From the NCBI RefSeq assembly GCF_003991875.1, contig NZ_CP031423.1:2728001-2792000 (forward strand): a DNA stretch of 64,000 nt, written 5' to 3'. Of this stretch, positions 16,185 through 26,357 are shown one piece after another (the first letter of the stretch is position 1; the number at the start of each line of letters is the position of its first letter). The notes under the pieces were generated by a model. The model worked only from the letters and a program-made list of their open reading frames with translations. It did no database searches and was not told the origin of the DNA. This DNA is from Microbacterium lemovicicum (GTDB lineage: Bacteria; Actinomycetota; Actinomycetes; Actinomycetales; Microbacteriaceae). The position numbers and the translations under genes were made by a program.

Positions 16185-17330
16185 TCAGGCGAGGTCGCGG
16201 CGGAGGCGCTCCCTGTCGGGCTTGCCGGACGACAGCAGCGGCAGGGCCTCCACGGGAACGAGACGCGAGGGCCGCGCGTGCGGGCCGATCCCGGCGCCGA
16301 CGGCGTCGCGCGCGATGCGCAGAAGCTCCTCCGCCCGCTCGTGCGCGTCCGGCGCGTCCGACACGATGACGGATGCTTCGCCCCACCGCTCGTCGGCGAC
16401 GCCGATCACCACGGCGCCGTGCAGACCTGCGATGCCCCGCACGACCCGCTCGACGCGGTCGAGGGAGACGTTGATGCCGCCGGAGACGATGACGTTGTCG
16501 ATCCGCCCCTGCACCCGCAGCACGCCGTCGTCGATCACGGCCTCGTCGCCCGTGCGGTACCAGCGGGTGCCGTCGGCGTCGAGCGGGAAGGCGGCGGCGG
16601 TGCGGTCGGGGTCGCCGAGGTAGCCGTCGGCCAGCGTCGGACCCGACAGCTGCAGCTCGCCCTCGACGACGCGCATGCGCGTGCCGTCGAGTGGCACGCC
16701 GTCGTACACGCAGCCGCCGCTCGTCTCGGTCGAGCCGTAGGTGCGCACGATGCGCACTCCGGCCGCCTCGGCGCGCTCGCGCACCGCCGCCGGCAGCGCC
16801 TGTCCGCCGATGAGCACGGCCTCGAACGACCGCGCCGCCCGCAGCACCGTGTCGTCGTCGGCGGCGGCGTCCAGGATCGTCTGCAGCTGCGCCGGCACGA
16901 GGGAGGTGTATGACGGCACCCGCACGCCCCCGCGCGCCGACGCCATCGTGAGGGCGGCGGCGGCGAAGGCCTGCGGCGTGAAGCGTCCGCTGAGCACGGC
17001 GGGCTCGCGCCCGGCGACGGTGGCGCGGACGAGCACCTGCAGGCCCGCGACGTAGGTCGCCGGCAGGGCGAGGAGCCAGGCTCCGCTCCCGATGCGCTCC
17101 GCCGTCGACATCGCCGACGCGGTCAGGGCGCTCCGGCTGAGCACGACGCTCTTGGGCACCCCCGTCGAGCCGGATGTGGTGACGACCACCGCCGTGCCCG
17201 CCGGAACCTCTGCGGGCAGGCGGCCGGCGGGAGCGCCGAGCGCGAGGGCCGGACCGGCGCCGTGCAGCGCGGACTTCAGGGCGGCGAGGATGTCGCGGGG
17301 ATGGTCACCCGCGGGCGCTTCGAGCCTCAT
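16185..17330 (-). CDS. menE: o-Succinylbenzoate-CoA ligase
   Basis: A 381-residue AMP-forming ligase that activates o-succinylbenzoate. The phosphate-binding loop is TTSGSTGVPKSV, followed by YGSTETSGG, the YRTGDEA motif, and the C-terminal lysine in LSSGKPDRERL. At 381 residues it is short for the superfamily but normal for actinobacterial MenE. I prefer ATG 17330 over the in-frame GTG at 17348, because the GTG lies in one arm of a 92-bp inverted repeat and has no ribosome-binding site. menB lies about 110 bases upstream on the same strand. Confidence 0.9.
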   Translation of the reverse strand: MRLEAPAGDHPRDILAALKSALHGAGPALALGAPAGRLPAEVPAGTAVVVTTSGSTGVPKSVVLSRSALTASAMSTAERIGSGAWLLALPATYVAGLQVLVRATVAGREPAVLSGRFTPQAFAAAALTMASARGGVRVPSYTSLVPAQLQTILDAAADDDTVLRAARSFEAVLIGGQALPAAVRERAEAAGVRIVRTYGSTETSGGCVYDGVPLDGTRMRVVEGELQLSGPTLADGYLGDPDRTAAAFPLDADGTRWYRTGDEAVIDDGVLRVQGRIDNVIVSGGINVSLDRVERVVRGIAGLHGAVVIGVADERWGEASVIVSDAPDAHERAEELLRIARDAVGAGIGPHARPSRLVPVEALPLLSSGKPDRERLRRDLA

Positions 17331-17337
17331 CGCCGCT

Positions 17338-17429
17338 CGCAACTCCACGCATCGGAGGCGGTCGAGGGGGCAGCATCCGGCCGTCTCGCGGGTCGCCCCC
17401 CGTCGCGGGCGCGGATCCGTGGAGTTGCG
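17338..17429. repeat. 92-bp element bounded by 12-bp inverted repeats
   Basis: CGCAACTCCACG (17338-17349) is exactly complementary to 17418-17429, and partial complementarity continues just inside the arms (CATCGG against GGATCC). It fills the gap between menB and menE and contains no gene. It may be a small miniature element or an mRNA hairpin between two operon genes. Confidence 0.7.
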
Positions 17430-17441
17430 CGCGCGGACAAC

Positions 17442-18340
<899 letters not shown>

Positions 18341-18344
<4 letters not shown>

Positions 18345-19144
18345 GCGCGGGCGCCGTTCCGGGCGTCCCGCCAGTCGAGCCAGCGCTGCACCTGATCGAA
18401 GTCGGGCGTGCCGGGCGCCCAGCCGAGGGTGTAGAGGCGCACACCCGCGTCGTAGAGGGCGTCCGCGTCCGCGGCATCCCGGTTCTTGAGCTCGTTCGAG
18501 ACGATGAGGCCCGAGACGTCGCGCTGCTCCTGCTCGGCCCAGCGGTCGATGACCGACAGCTTGTGCGCGAGTCCGGCGGCCGGGACGAAGCTGTGCCAGA
18601 TGTCGGCGTGGCGCGCCACGAGGCGGAGGGTCTTCTGCTCGCCGGCGCCGCCGATCATGACGGGGATGCGGCGCGTCGGAGCGGGGTTCAGCCGGTCCCA
18701 GCGGGCGACGACGCGGTCGAGGCCCTCGGCGAGGTCGTCGAGGCGCGATCCGACCGTGCCGAACTCGTAGCCGTACTCGTCGTAGTCGCGCTCGAACCAG
18801 CCCGAGCCGGTGCCGAAGATGAAGCGGCCGGTGCCGTCCTTCGCGCTGATGTGGTCGATGGTGCGGGCCATGTCGGCCTGCAGGTCGGGGTTGCGGTAGC
18901 TGTTGCAGTTGACCAGGGCGCCGAACTCCACGCGCTCGGTCTGCTCGGCCCAGGCCGCGAGCATGCTCCAGCCCTCGAAGTGCGCGCCGTCGGGGTCGCC
19001 GTGGAGGGGGAAGAAGTGGTCCCAGTTGAAGAGGATGTCCACGCCCATGTCCTCCAGCCGGGCCGCGGCGTCGCGGATCTGGCCGTAGGTGGCGTGCTGG
19101 GGTTCGATCTGCACGCCGAGGCGCACGGGGGTGTCGAGGAGCAT
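18341..19144 (-). CDS. LLM-class F420-dependent oxidoreductase
   Basis: The 267 residues match bacterial luciferase-like flavin/F420 oxidoreductases: a TIM-barrel start VRLGVQIEPQHATYGQIRDAAARLEDMGVDILFNWDHF, then TGSGWFERDYDEYGYEFGT and MIGGAGEQKTLRLVARHADIWH. F420 rather than FMN is inferred from family and taxon. Its stop overlaps menB, so it is cotranscribed with a quinone gene, though no step of the known pathway needs it. The ATG follows TAGGCT-N6. Confidence 0.85.
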
Positions 19145-19288
19145 GCCCTCAGCCTAGGCTCGCGCGGTCGACAGCGTCCCGGTCGCTCGTGCGCGCCCCG
19201 GAACTCCGAAACCTCGCGTGATGGTCGCTCCTCGGCGTTCACGGCGCGAGCGGGTGGCGGCTGCCCCGGGGCAGGGCAGGATGGGGGC

Positions 19289-20317
19289 GTGACCGATGAC
19301 GCTCCGCTTCCCCCGCTCGCCGACATCCTCGACACCGCGCGGGTGGTGGCGCTGCCACTGGTCACCCGCTTCCGCGGCATCGACGTGCGCGAGGCCGTCC
19401 TCATCGAGGGGCCGCAGGGCTGGACGGAGTTCTCCCCCTTCGTCGAGTACGCCGACGACGAGGCCGCGACCTGGCTCGCCGCCGCGCTGGACTTCGGCTG
19501 GAACGCGCAGCCCGCTCCCCGGCGCGACGCGATCAGGGTCAACGCCACCGTGCCTGCGGTGGCCGCGGCATCCGTCCCGGAGGTGCTCGCCCGCTTCGAC
19601 GGCTGCCGCACCGCGAAGGTGAAGGTCGCCGAGCCCGGGCAGCGTCTCGACGACGACGTCGCCCGCGTGCGCGCGGTGCGCGCGGTGATGGGCGAGGAGG
19701 GACGCATCCGCCTCGACGCCAACGGCGCATGGAACGTCGACGAGGCCGAGCACGCGATCCACGCCATGGCCGAGTTCGACCTCGAGTACGTCGAGCAGCC
19801 GTGCGCGAGCGTCGAGGAGCTCAGCGAGCTGCGCCGGCGGGTGAAGTACATGGGCATCCCGATCGCGGCGGACGAGAGCATCCGCAAGGCGGAGGACCCG
19901 CTCGCCGTCGCCGAGGCGGGCGCAGCGGACATCATCGTCATCAAGGCCCAGCCGCTCGGCGGCGTGCGCCGCGCCCTGCGCATCGTCGAGGCGGCCGGCC
20001 TCCCGGCGGTCGTGTCGAGCGCGCTCGACACCTCCGTCGGCCTCGGCATGGGCGCCGCCCTCGCCGCCGCGCTGCCCACCCTGGACTACGACTGCGGTCT
20101 GGGCACGGCGTCGCTGTTCGCGCGGGATGTGACGGGCACGGATGCTGCGGCCTCCGCTCTCGCGCCCCGCGGCGGTGTCATCGAGGTGAGCCGTGTCGCG
20201 CCCGTGGCGGCGCTGCTCGACGAGCTCGCGGCGTCGGCGGACCGGCGCGCGTGGTGGCTCGAGCGGATCCGGCGCACGCACGCGCTCCTCGCCGCGCGGA
20301 CGGCACCGCAGGGCTGA
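19289..20317 (+). CDS. menC: o-Succinylbenzoate synthase
   Basis: A 342-residue enolase-superfamily enzyme that dehydrates SHCHC to o-succinylbenzoate. Active-site residues are visible: the KxK pair Lys110/Lys112 in TAKVKV, metal ligands Asp143 (RLDANG), Glu169 (VEQP) and Asp195 (AADES), and Lys219 in VIKAQP. I chose the GTG at 19289 because CAGGAT-N6 precedes it in the leaderless layout seen elsewhere; reading further upstream gives non-protein-like sequence. It is divergent from the LLM-menB operon. Confidence 0.93.
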   Translation: MTDDAPLPPLADILDTARVVALPLVTRFRGIDVREAVLIEGPQGWTEFSPFVEYADDEAATWLAAALDFGWNAQPAPRRDAIRVNATVPAVAAASVPEVLARFDGCRTAKVKVAEPGQRLDDDVARVRAVRAVMGEEGRIRLDANGAWNVDEAEHAIHAMAEFDLEYVEQPCASVEELSELRRRVKYMGIPIAADESIRKAEDPLAVAEAGAADIIVIKAQPLGGVRRALRIVEAAGLPAVVSSALDTSVGLGMGAALAAALPTLDYDCGLGTASLFARDVTGTDAAASALAPRGGVIEVSRVAPVAALLDELAASADRRAWWLERIRRTHALLAARTAPQG

Positions 20318-20334
20318 GCCGCGGGCGACCGGCT

Positions 20335-20955
20335 TCAGCCGACGAGCACCTCGGCGAGCGTCTGCATCCGGAGGCTGACGACGCGGCAGAGGGCCTCGTC
20401 GTCCAGCCCCTCCATGGCGGCGCGCGAGGCCGCGGTCTCCCAGGTCTCCAGGAGCATGCGCGCCATGGCCTCGGCCGGCAGCCGGAAGGTCAGCCCTCCC
20501 GCGCGGCCCACGTCGGCGACGATCTCCGCCACGCGGGTGATCATGGCGTCCTGCCACGCGAGATAGCCGGCGGCGAGCGCCGCATCGCGGAGGGCGTGGG
20601 TGCGGATCTCGCTGAGCAGCAGCACGTCCTTGCGGCTGTCGTGCTCGACGTCGAGCAGCCGGCCGACGAGCTCGGCGGGGCGCAGGCTGCCGACGGCCTC
20701 GGGGTCGAGCTCGCGCACGCGCGCCGTGACGGCGCTGAGCTTGTCGTTGGACACCCGCGTCGCGAGCTCGAGGAACAGCTCGTCCTTCGAGGCGAAGTTC
20801 GAGTAGAAGGCCCCGCGCGTGAATCCGGCGCGCTCGCAGATGGCCTCCACGGAGGTGGCGTCGAGGCCGTCCTCGGCGAAGACGTCGGCCGCAGCATCCA
20901 GCAGTCGGCGACGCGTCCGTTCGCGGCGGGCGCTCGAGACGATGACGTCGGTCAT
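20335..20955 (-). CDS. TetR family regulator of the MMPL/YhgE operon
   Basis: The 206-residue protein has a TetR DNA-binding domain (RRRLLDAAADVFAEDGLDATSVEAICERAGFTRGAFYSNFASKDELF) and an all-helical effector domain. The ATG at 20955 is set by a strong AGGAGGGAGG site just upstream; longer in-frame versions would run through the operator region. It is divergent from the transporter operon, and two GATAC-N6-GTATC palindromes lie between, so it probably represses both directions. Confidence 0.9.
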   Translation of the reverse strand: MTDVIVSSARRERTRRRLLDAAADVFAEDGLDATSVEAICERAGFTRGAFYSNFASKDELFLELATRVSNDKLSAVTARVRELDPEAVGSLRPAELVGRLLDVEHDSRKDVLLLSEIRTHALRDAALAAGYLAWQDAMITRVAEIVADVGRAGGLTFRLPAEAMARMLLETWETAASRAAMEGLDDEALCRVVSLRMQTLAEVLVG

Positions 20956-21020
20956 GCGCCTCCCTCCTGTGGTCTGCTCATTCTCACACGCGACACCCAG
21001 GCTGCCCGGGCAGTCCCTTA

Positions 21021-21055
21021 CGATACACTCATGTATCGGATACGCCGGTGTATCC
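21021..21055. promoter_or_regulatory. Tandem TetR operator, two GATAC-N6-GTATC palindromes
   Basis: The first palindrome is CGATAC-N6-GTATCG (21021-21038), the second GGATAC-N6-GTATCC (21038-21055). They share base 21038 and their centres are 17 bp apart, so GTATC-G-GATAC also forms a palindrome in the middle. This suits two TetR dimers bound close together. A TACACT -10-like hexamer (21024-21029) lies inside the first. Confidence 0.75.
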
Positions 21056-21082
21056 CCCGATCGCCCTGATCCCGGAGGCACC

Positions 21083-24013
21083 GTGTCCACCCTGCTCTAC
21101 GCCCTCGGACGCTGGTCGTACCGTCACCCCTGGCGCGTGCTCGTCTCGTGGCTGGTCCTTCTCGCCCTCGTCGGCGGTGGTGTGGCACTGCTGGCCAAGG
21201 GCACCGACAACAGCTTCGCGATCCCCGGCACCGAGGCTCAGGAGGGCATCCAGCTGCTGGAGCGCACGTTCCCGCAGGCCAGCGGCACGAGCGCGCAGCT
21301 GATCGTCGTCACGGCCGACGGCGACAGCATCGACGCCGACCCCTACCGCTCCGACATCGCCGCCGCCATCACCGACCTGCAGGGGCTCGACCGCGTCGCC
21401 GCCGTGCAGGATCCCTTCGACGACATGGTCACGGGCCTCGTCTCGGACGACGACCGCGCCGCCATCGTGCGGCTGCAGTTCGACGGTCAGGCCAGCGACG
21501 TGCCCACCGGGACCGAGACCGCTCTCCAGGATGCCGCGCAGTCCCTCCGCGACGACCTGCCCGCCGGCAGCAGGGTCGCCGTCGGCGGCGACCTCTTCTC
21601 CTCCTCCGTGCCGGCGCTGTCCATCACCGAGGCCGTCGGCATCCTGATCGCCCTGTTCGTGCTGATCATCGTGTTCCGCTCGCTCGTCGTCGCCTGGTTC
21701 CCGCTGGTCAGCGCGCTCATCGGGGTCGGACTCGCCATCGCCCTCATCTACATCTCGACGGCCTTCGCCACGATCTCCTCGACCACCCCGCTGCTCGCGA
21801 TCATGCTCGGGCTCGCGGTCGGCATCGATTACGCCCTGTTCATCGTCGCGCGACATCAGGATCAGGTCCGTGCCGGGATGTCGCCGGAGGAGTCCGCCGC
21901 CCGCGCCACCGGCACAGCCGGATCGGCCGTCGTCTTCGCCGGCATCACGGTGCTGATCGCCCTCATCGGCCTGAGCTTCGCCGGCATCCCGTTCCTGACG
22001 ACCATGGGTCTGGCCGCCGCCGTGGCCGTCGCGATCTCCGTCGTCGTCGCCATCACGCTGACCCCTGCCCTGCTGGGGTTCGCCCGCGGGCGGGTGGCCG
22101 GCTGGGGGCACGGGATGCTGCGCTCCGGCGTCGGTCCTCGTCGCGGTCGCCGCGGCGCGGGCCCGGCCGGCGCGTCCGAGGAGGACGTGCACGACGAGGA
22201 GGCCGGCGACGATGAGGCCGGCGCCGACGAGCCCGCCGCCGTGATCCCGCTGAAGACGAACCGCTGGGTGGCGCTGGTGACGCGGCATCCGATCGTCACC
22301 ACCGTGTCGGTCGTCCTGCTGCTGGCGATCGCGGCGATCCCGGCCGCGAGCCTGCGCCTCGCCCTGCCGAACGCGGGTGTGCAGCCGCCGTCGAGCGAGG
22401 CCCGCCAGGCCTACGACCTCACCGCCGAGTACTTCGGACCGGGGTCCAACGGCCCGCTCATCATGACCGGCACCATCGTCACCTCGACCGACCCGCTCAC
22501 GCTGATGACGGACCTGGGCAGCGAGATCGAGAAGATCCCGGGCGTGAAGGAGGTCGCGCTCTCCACCCCGAACGAGACGATCGACACCGGTCTGATCCAG
22601 ATCGTCCCCGCGACGGCACCCGACGACCCGGCCACCGCCGAGCTCGTCCGCACCCTCCGCGCCCAGCACGACCGCCTGCTCGACGAGTACGGCGTCGATC
22701 TCAAGGTGACGGGTTTCACCGCCGTCGGCATCGACATCTCCGACCGGCTCGGCGCCGCACTCGTCCCGTTCGGCGTCTTCGTCGTCGGCCTGTCGCTCCT
22801 GCTGCTGACCATGGTGTTCCGCTCCATCTGGGTGCCGCTCAAGGCCGCCGTCGGCTATCTCCTCTCGGTCGCGGCGTCGTTCGGCGTCGTGGCAGCGGTC
22901 TTCGAGTGGGGCTGGTTCGCCGATCTGCTGCACGTGACCCGCGAGGGACCGGTGATCAGCTTCATGCCGATCATCCTCATGGGCGTGCTGTTCGGCCTGG
23001 CGATGGACTACGAGGTCTTCCTCGTCTCGCGCATGCGCGAGGACTACGTGCACGCCCGCCGGGCCGCCGGTCGCGGTGGACGCGATATCGCCGTCGCGGC
23101 GGTGCGCTCGGGCTTCACGGCCTCGGCGCGCGTCGTCACGGCCGCCGCGGTCATCATGTTCGCGGTGTTCGCCGCCTTCGTGCCCGAGGGCGACTCCTCG
23201 ATCAAGCCCATCGCCCTGGGTCTGGCCGTCGGCATCGCCGTGGACGCGTTCCTCGTGCGCATGACGCTCGTGCCGGCCGTCATGACGCTGCTCGGCGACA
23301 AGGCCTGGTGGATGCCGCGGTGGCTCGACCGCGTGCTGCCCCACTTCGACATCGAGGGCGAGGCGGTGGAGCGCGAGCTCTCACTGCGCGCGTGGCCCGA
23401 GCCCGACACCCGCTCGATCGCCGTCGCCGCCGGCCTCGGCCTCACGGAGCAGGGCATCACCCTGTACGAGGACGTGGCCCTGCGGCTCGATCCGGGCGAG
23501 ACCCTGATCGTGACCGGAGCCGGGCGCCGCAGCATCCGGGCGCTGCTGCTCACGATCGCCGGTCGGCTCTCCCCCACCGACGGCGCTCTCAAGGTCGCCG
23601 GGCACCTGCTGCCCGAGCGCGCGGCGTGGACGCGCAGCCACGTCGGCGTCGCCCTCCTCGGCGAAGACGACGACGCGTCGCCCGACGTGCTGCTGCGCCG
23701 CGCCTTCGCGGGCCGGCCGACCCTCGTGGTGATCGACGGCCTCGACCTCGTCACCGACCCCGCCGCACGCGACCAGGTCGCCGCAACCCTGAGGGACGCC
23801 GTGCTCGTCGCCCGCGGGGAGGATCGCACACTCACCGTCGTCGCCGGCGGCGAGAACGGCGAACGCGTCGCGCTCCTCGTCGGCGAGGCCATGCACACGC
23901 CCGTCGACCTCCTCGACCTCCGCCTGCCGCCGCGCCGCGACATCCCCGCTCCCACCGGCACCGCCCCCTCCCCGGCCCACGACGCCGACCTGACCACCGA
24001 GGTGCACGCATGA
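21083..24013 (+). CDS. MMPL/RND family transporter with C-terminal degenerate ABC ATPase-like domain
   Basis: The 976-residue protein has two MMPL halves, each with one helix, a periplasmic domain and five helices; typical motifs are GLAVGIDYALFIVARHQDQ and GLAMDYEVFLVSRMRED. An acidic linker near residues 370-390 joins the halves. After the last helix, residues about 766-940 (bases from about 23378) read like an ABC nucleotide-binding domain: ITLYEDVALRLDPGETLIVTGAG, LLLTIAGRLSPTDGALKVAGHLLPE, and PTLVVIDGLDLVTDP. Key residues are missing: the Walker A lysine is absent, the Walker B Glu is Gly, and there is no LSGGQ. The GTG at 21083 has GGAGG nearby. ATGA coupling to the YhgE gene follows. 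Confidence 0.85.
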   Translation: MSTLLYALGRWSYRHPWRVLVSWLVLLALVGGGVALLAKGTDNSFAIPGTEAQEGIQLLERTFPQASGTSAQLIVVTADGDSIDADPYRSDIAAAITDLQGLDRVAAVQDPFDDMVTGLVSDDDRAAIVRLQFDGQASDVPTGTETALQDAAQSLRDDLPAGSRVAVGGDLFSSSVPALSITEAVGILIALFVLIIVFRSLVVAWFPLVSALIGVGLAIALIYISTAFATISSTTPLLAIMLGLAVGIDYALFIVARHQDQVRAGMSPEESAARATGTAGSAVVFAGITVLIALIGLSFAGIPFLTTMGLAAAVAVAISVVVAITLTPALLGFARGRVAGWGHGMLRSGVGPRRGRRGAGPAGASEEDVHDEEAGDDEAGADEPAAVIPLKTNRWVALVTRHPIVTTVSVVLLLAIAAIPAASLRLALPNAGVQPPSSEARQAYDLTAEYFGPGSNGPLIMTGTIVTSTDPLTLMTDLGSEIEKIPGVKEVALSTPNETIDTGLIQIVPATAPDDPATAELVRTLRAQHDRLLDEYGVDLKVTGFTAVGIDISDRLGAALVPFGVFVVGLSLLLLTMVFRSIWVPLKAAVGYLLSVAASFGVVAAVFEWGWFADLLHVTREGPVISFMPIILMGVLFGLAMDYEVFLVSRMREDYVHARRAAGRGGRDIAVAAVRSGFTASARVVTAAAVIMFAVFAAFVPEGDSSIKPIALGLAVGIAVDAFLVRMTLVPAVMTLLGDKAWWMPRWLDRVLPHFDIEGEAVERELSLRAWPEPDTRSIAVAAGLGLTEQGITLYEDVALRLDPGETLIVTGAGRRSIRALLLTIAGRLSPTDGALKVAGHLLPERAAWTRSHVGVALLGEDDDASPDVLLRRAFAGRPTLVVIDGLDLVTDPAARDQVAATLRDAVLVARGEDRTLTVVAGGENGERVALLVGEAMHTPVDLLDLRLPPRRDIPAPTGTAPSPAHDADLTTEVHA

Positions 24014-26124
24014 CCCTTTCGCTCGAGCGCGCCCGTACGCGCACCCCCGTGACCTGGCTGACGATCATCGGCGTGATCCTGCTGCCCGTGCTCATCGGCG
24101 GCATCCTCGTCGCCGCGCTCTACAACCCGACCGAGCGTCTCGACGAGATGACCGCTGCGGTGGTCAACGCCGACGAGCCCGTCACGATCGACGGCCAGTA
24201 CACGCCGCTCGGACGCCAGCTCACGGCCGGGCTCGTGGAGGGGTCGGATCAGATCCCCAGCAACCTCACCTGGGTGATCTCCAATGACGAGGATGCTGCA
24301 GCCGGCCTCGCCGACGGCAGGTACCAGGCCGTCGTGACCATCCCGGAGAACTTCTCCGCCGCGGCGACCTCGTCGGGGCAACAGCTGCAGGGCACCGGAA
24401 CCGCGCAGCAGGCGCTCATCCAGGTCAGCACGCCGCCCGACGCCAAGATCGTCGACGACGCCATCACCTCGCAGATCACGCAGGCCGCAGCATCCATCCT
24501 GGGCCGGACCCTGTCCTCTGCGACCCTCGAGAACGTCTTCGTCGGGTTCACGACGCTCGGCGACCAGCTGGGCACGGCCGCCGACGGCGCCGCGCAGCTC
24601 GCCGACGGCGCCCGCCAGTCCTCCGACGGGGCGACGCAGCTCGCGGGCGGGGCGAACGACATCGCCGACGGCGTCGACCAGCTCGCCGGCGGCGCGGGCG
24701 GCATCGCCTCGGGCGCCTCAGGGATCGCGACCGGCGCGACGCAGCTGTCGTCGGGAGCCGCGCAGCTCTCCGGCGGACTCGACGCCACCGGCTCCGGCCT
24801 CGACCGCCTGGCCGCCGGAGCCACCGCCAGTGCGAACGGCGCACGGCAGATCGCCGACGGCGTCGCCCAGCTCCCGTCCGTGCCCCCTGAGGTGGTCGAG
24901 GCCGCGAACGGACTCGCCGCCAACAGCGGCGAGATCTCCCGACGGGCGACGGATGCCGCGGCTCAGCTCTCGCAGCTGGCCGCCACCTGCGCGCAGCAGG
25001 GCGGATCCGCCGAGCTCTGCGACGGGCTCGCAACGGCGTCGCAGCGCGCGGACGAAGCCCTGCCGGTGGTGACCGACGCGCTGTCGCAGTCCGGGCAGCT
25101 CGCCGACGGCGTCTCGAAGCTCGCGACCTTCGGGCCGACGCTGACCGCCGGTCTGACCGGCCTCGCCGACGGCATCGACGAGCTCGCGACCGGCGCGACG
25201 CAGTCCGCCGACGGTGTCACGCAGCTCGCCGCAGGCGCCGACGGCCTCGCCTCCGGCGCCTCGCAGCTGTCGGACGGGGCCTCCCAGCTCTCCGGCGGCG
25301 CGTCGCAGCTGGCCGGCGGCGCGACCACCGCCGCCGACGGCACCCGCCAGTGGAGCGCCGGCGCCGCCGCCCTCGGCGCCGGGGTCTCGCAGCTCGCGGA
25401 CGGCAGCTCGACCCTCGCCGACGGCCTGCGTCAGGCCTCGACGGCCCTCCCCTCGCTCAGCGACGGCGGCGCGCAGAACCTCGCCGACGTCGTGGCCGAC
25501 CCCGTCGCCGCCGAGGGCGCCGGCACGTCGCTCTTCGGCGCGGCGGCCGTGCCGCTGCTGGCGGTGCTGGCCCTCTGGGTCGGCGGCCTCGCGACCTACA
25601 TCGCACTGCAGGCGGTGTCGCGCCGTGCGCTGACCTCGCGGCGGTCTTCGGCGATGCTCGCCCTCGCCGGCTTCGCGCCCGGCGCGGTGATCGGCGCCGT
25701 GCAGGGCCTGCTCGTCGCGGGAGCCGTGCAGCTCGCCGCCTCCTACTCCTGGAGCGACTGGTTCGCCTTCGCCGCCCTGTGCGTACTCGCGGGTGTGACC
25801 TTCGCCGCCGTCAACCAGGCGCTCGTGGCCGCGCTCCGCGGGATCGGGCGCTGGATCGGCGCCCTGGTCACCGTCTTCGCGATCGCGACCGGCGTCATCT
25901 CCACGGTTCCGGCATGGCTGACCTCGGTCGCGGGCCTGATGCCGACCGCCCCGGCCTACCAGGCGTTCATCGGCGTGCTGACGGGTGCCGGCGGCGTCGG
26001 GGCCGGTGTGACCGGCATGGTCGTCTGGACGGTGCTGTCGTTCGTGGTGACGGTGATCGTGGTGGCGCGTAGGCGCACGGTGGCCGCACGGGCCTTCGTC
26101 GCCGCATCCGCCCTTCCGGCCTGA
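24010..26124 (+). CDS. YhgE/Pip family membrane protein
   Basis: The 704-residue protein has one N-terminal helix (residues about 15-36), a large extracellular region and about five C-terminal helices (from about residue 515). The middle holds dozens of glycine-spaced repeats of the type L-A-x-G-A-x-Q-L, expected to form an elongated helical rod as in phage infection protein (Pip). The C-terminal membrane part belongs to the ABC-2-like superfamily. The ATG overlaps the MMPL stop (ATGA), so the two are made together and may form one export or cell-envelope complex. Confidence 0.88.
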   Translation: MTLSLERARTRTPVTWLTIIGVILLPVLIGGILVAALYNPTERLDEMTAAVVNADEPVTIDGQYTPLGRQLTAGLVEGSDQIPSNLTWVISNDEDAAAGLADGRYQAVVTIPENFSAAATSSGQQLQGTGTAQQALIQVSTPPDAKIVDDAITSQITQAAASILGRTLSSATLENVFVGFTTLGDQLGTAADGAAQLADGARQSSDGATQLAGGANDIADGVDQLAGGAGGIASGASGIATGATQLSSGAAQLSGGLDATGSGLDRLAAGATASANGARQIADGVAQLPSVPPEVVEAANGLAANSGEISRRATDAAAQLSQLAATCAQQGGSAELCDGLATASQRADEALPVVTDALSQSGQLADGVSKLATFGPTLTAGLTGLADGIDELATGATQSADGVTQLAAGADGLASGASQLSDGASQLSGGASQLAGGATTAADGTRQWSAGAAALGAGVSQLADGSSTLADGLRQASTALPSLSDGGAQNLADVVADPVAAEGAGTSLFGAAAVPLLAVLALWVGGLATYIALQAVSRRALTSRRSSAMLALAGFAPGAVIGAVQGLLVAGAVQLAASYSWSDWFAFAALCVLAGVTFAAVNQALVAALRGIGRWIGALVTVFAIATGVISTVPAWLTSVAGLMPTAPAYQAFIGVLTGAGGVGAGVTGMVVWTVLSFVVTVIVVARRRTVAARAFVAASALPA

Positions 26125-26155
26125 GGCTCCGGCCGGCGGTGACGGGCCGGCAACG

Positions 26156-26194
26156 GGAGGCGGGGTCGTGGCGTTCGGCCGCGGCCCCGCCTCC
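26156..26194 (+). terminator. Terminator of the MMPL-YhgE operon
   Basis: GGAGGCGGGG (26156-26165) pairs exactly with CCCCGCCTCC (26185-26194), followed by GTGTTCT. It lies 32 bases past the YhgE stop. The rest of the gap to ccsB holds only the CTCAG repeat. Confidence 0.65.
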
Positions 26195-26357
26195 GTGTTC
26201 TCACGCGCACCGCGCAGGTGATCGCGCGGTCACCCGTGGTCAGGCCCGGCAACGTGCGGGGGCGTGACGCGCGGTCGCGGGACCGTCTGCGCTGCGCGCG
26301 CGATGGCGGGGCGCAGAAGACATCCCGCCACGGCAGGCGACGCAGCCGGATCCGGGT

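Noticed and set aside
17338..17429. Insertion sequence between menB and menE.
   Set aside because: Too short for a transposase and no target duplication is visible; only a MITE-like element remains possible.
21029..23344. Long open frame antisense to the MMPL gene.
   Set aside because: Rich in His/Arg/Asp/Gly without domain signals, and the plus strand encodes a clear transporter.
21083..26124. A type VII secretion link, since YhgE/Pip proteins occur in ESX contexts.
   Set aside because: No WXG100, EccC or other secretion genes lie in the window.
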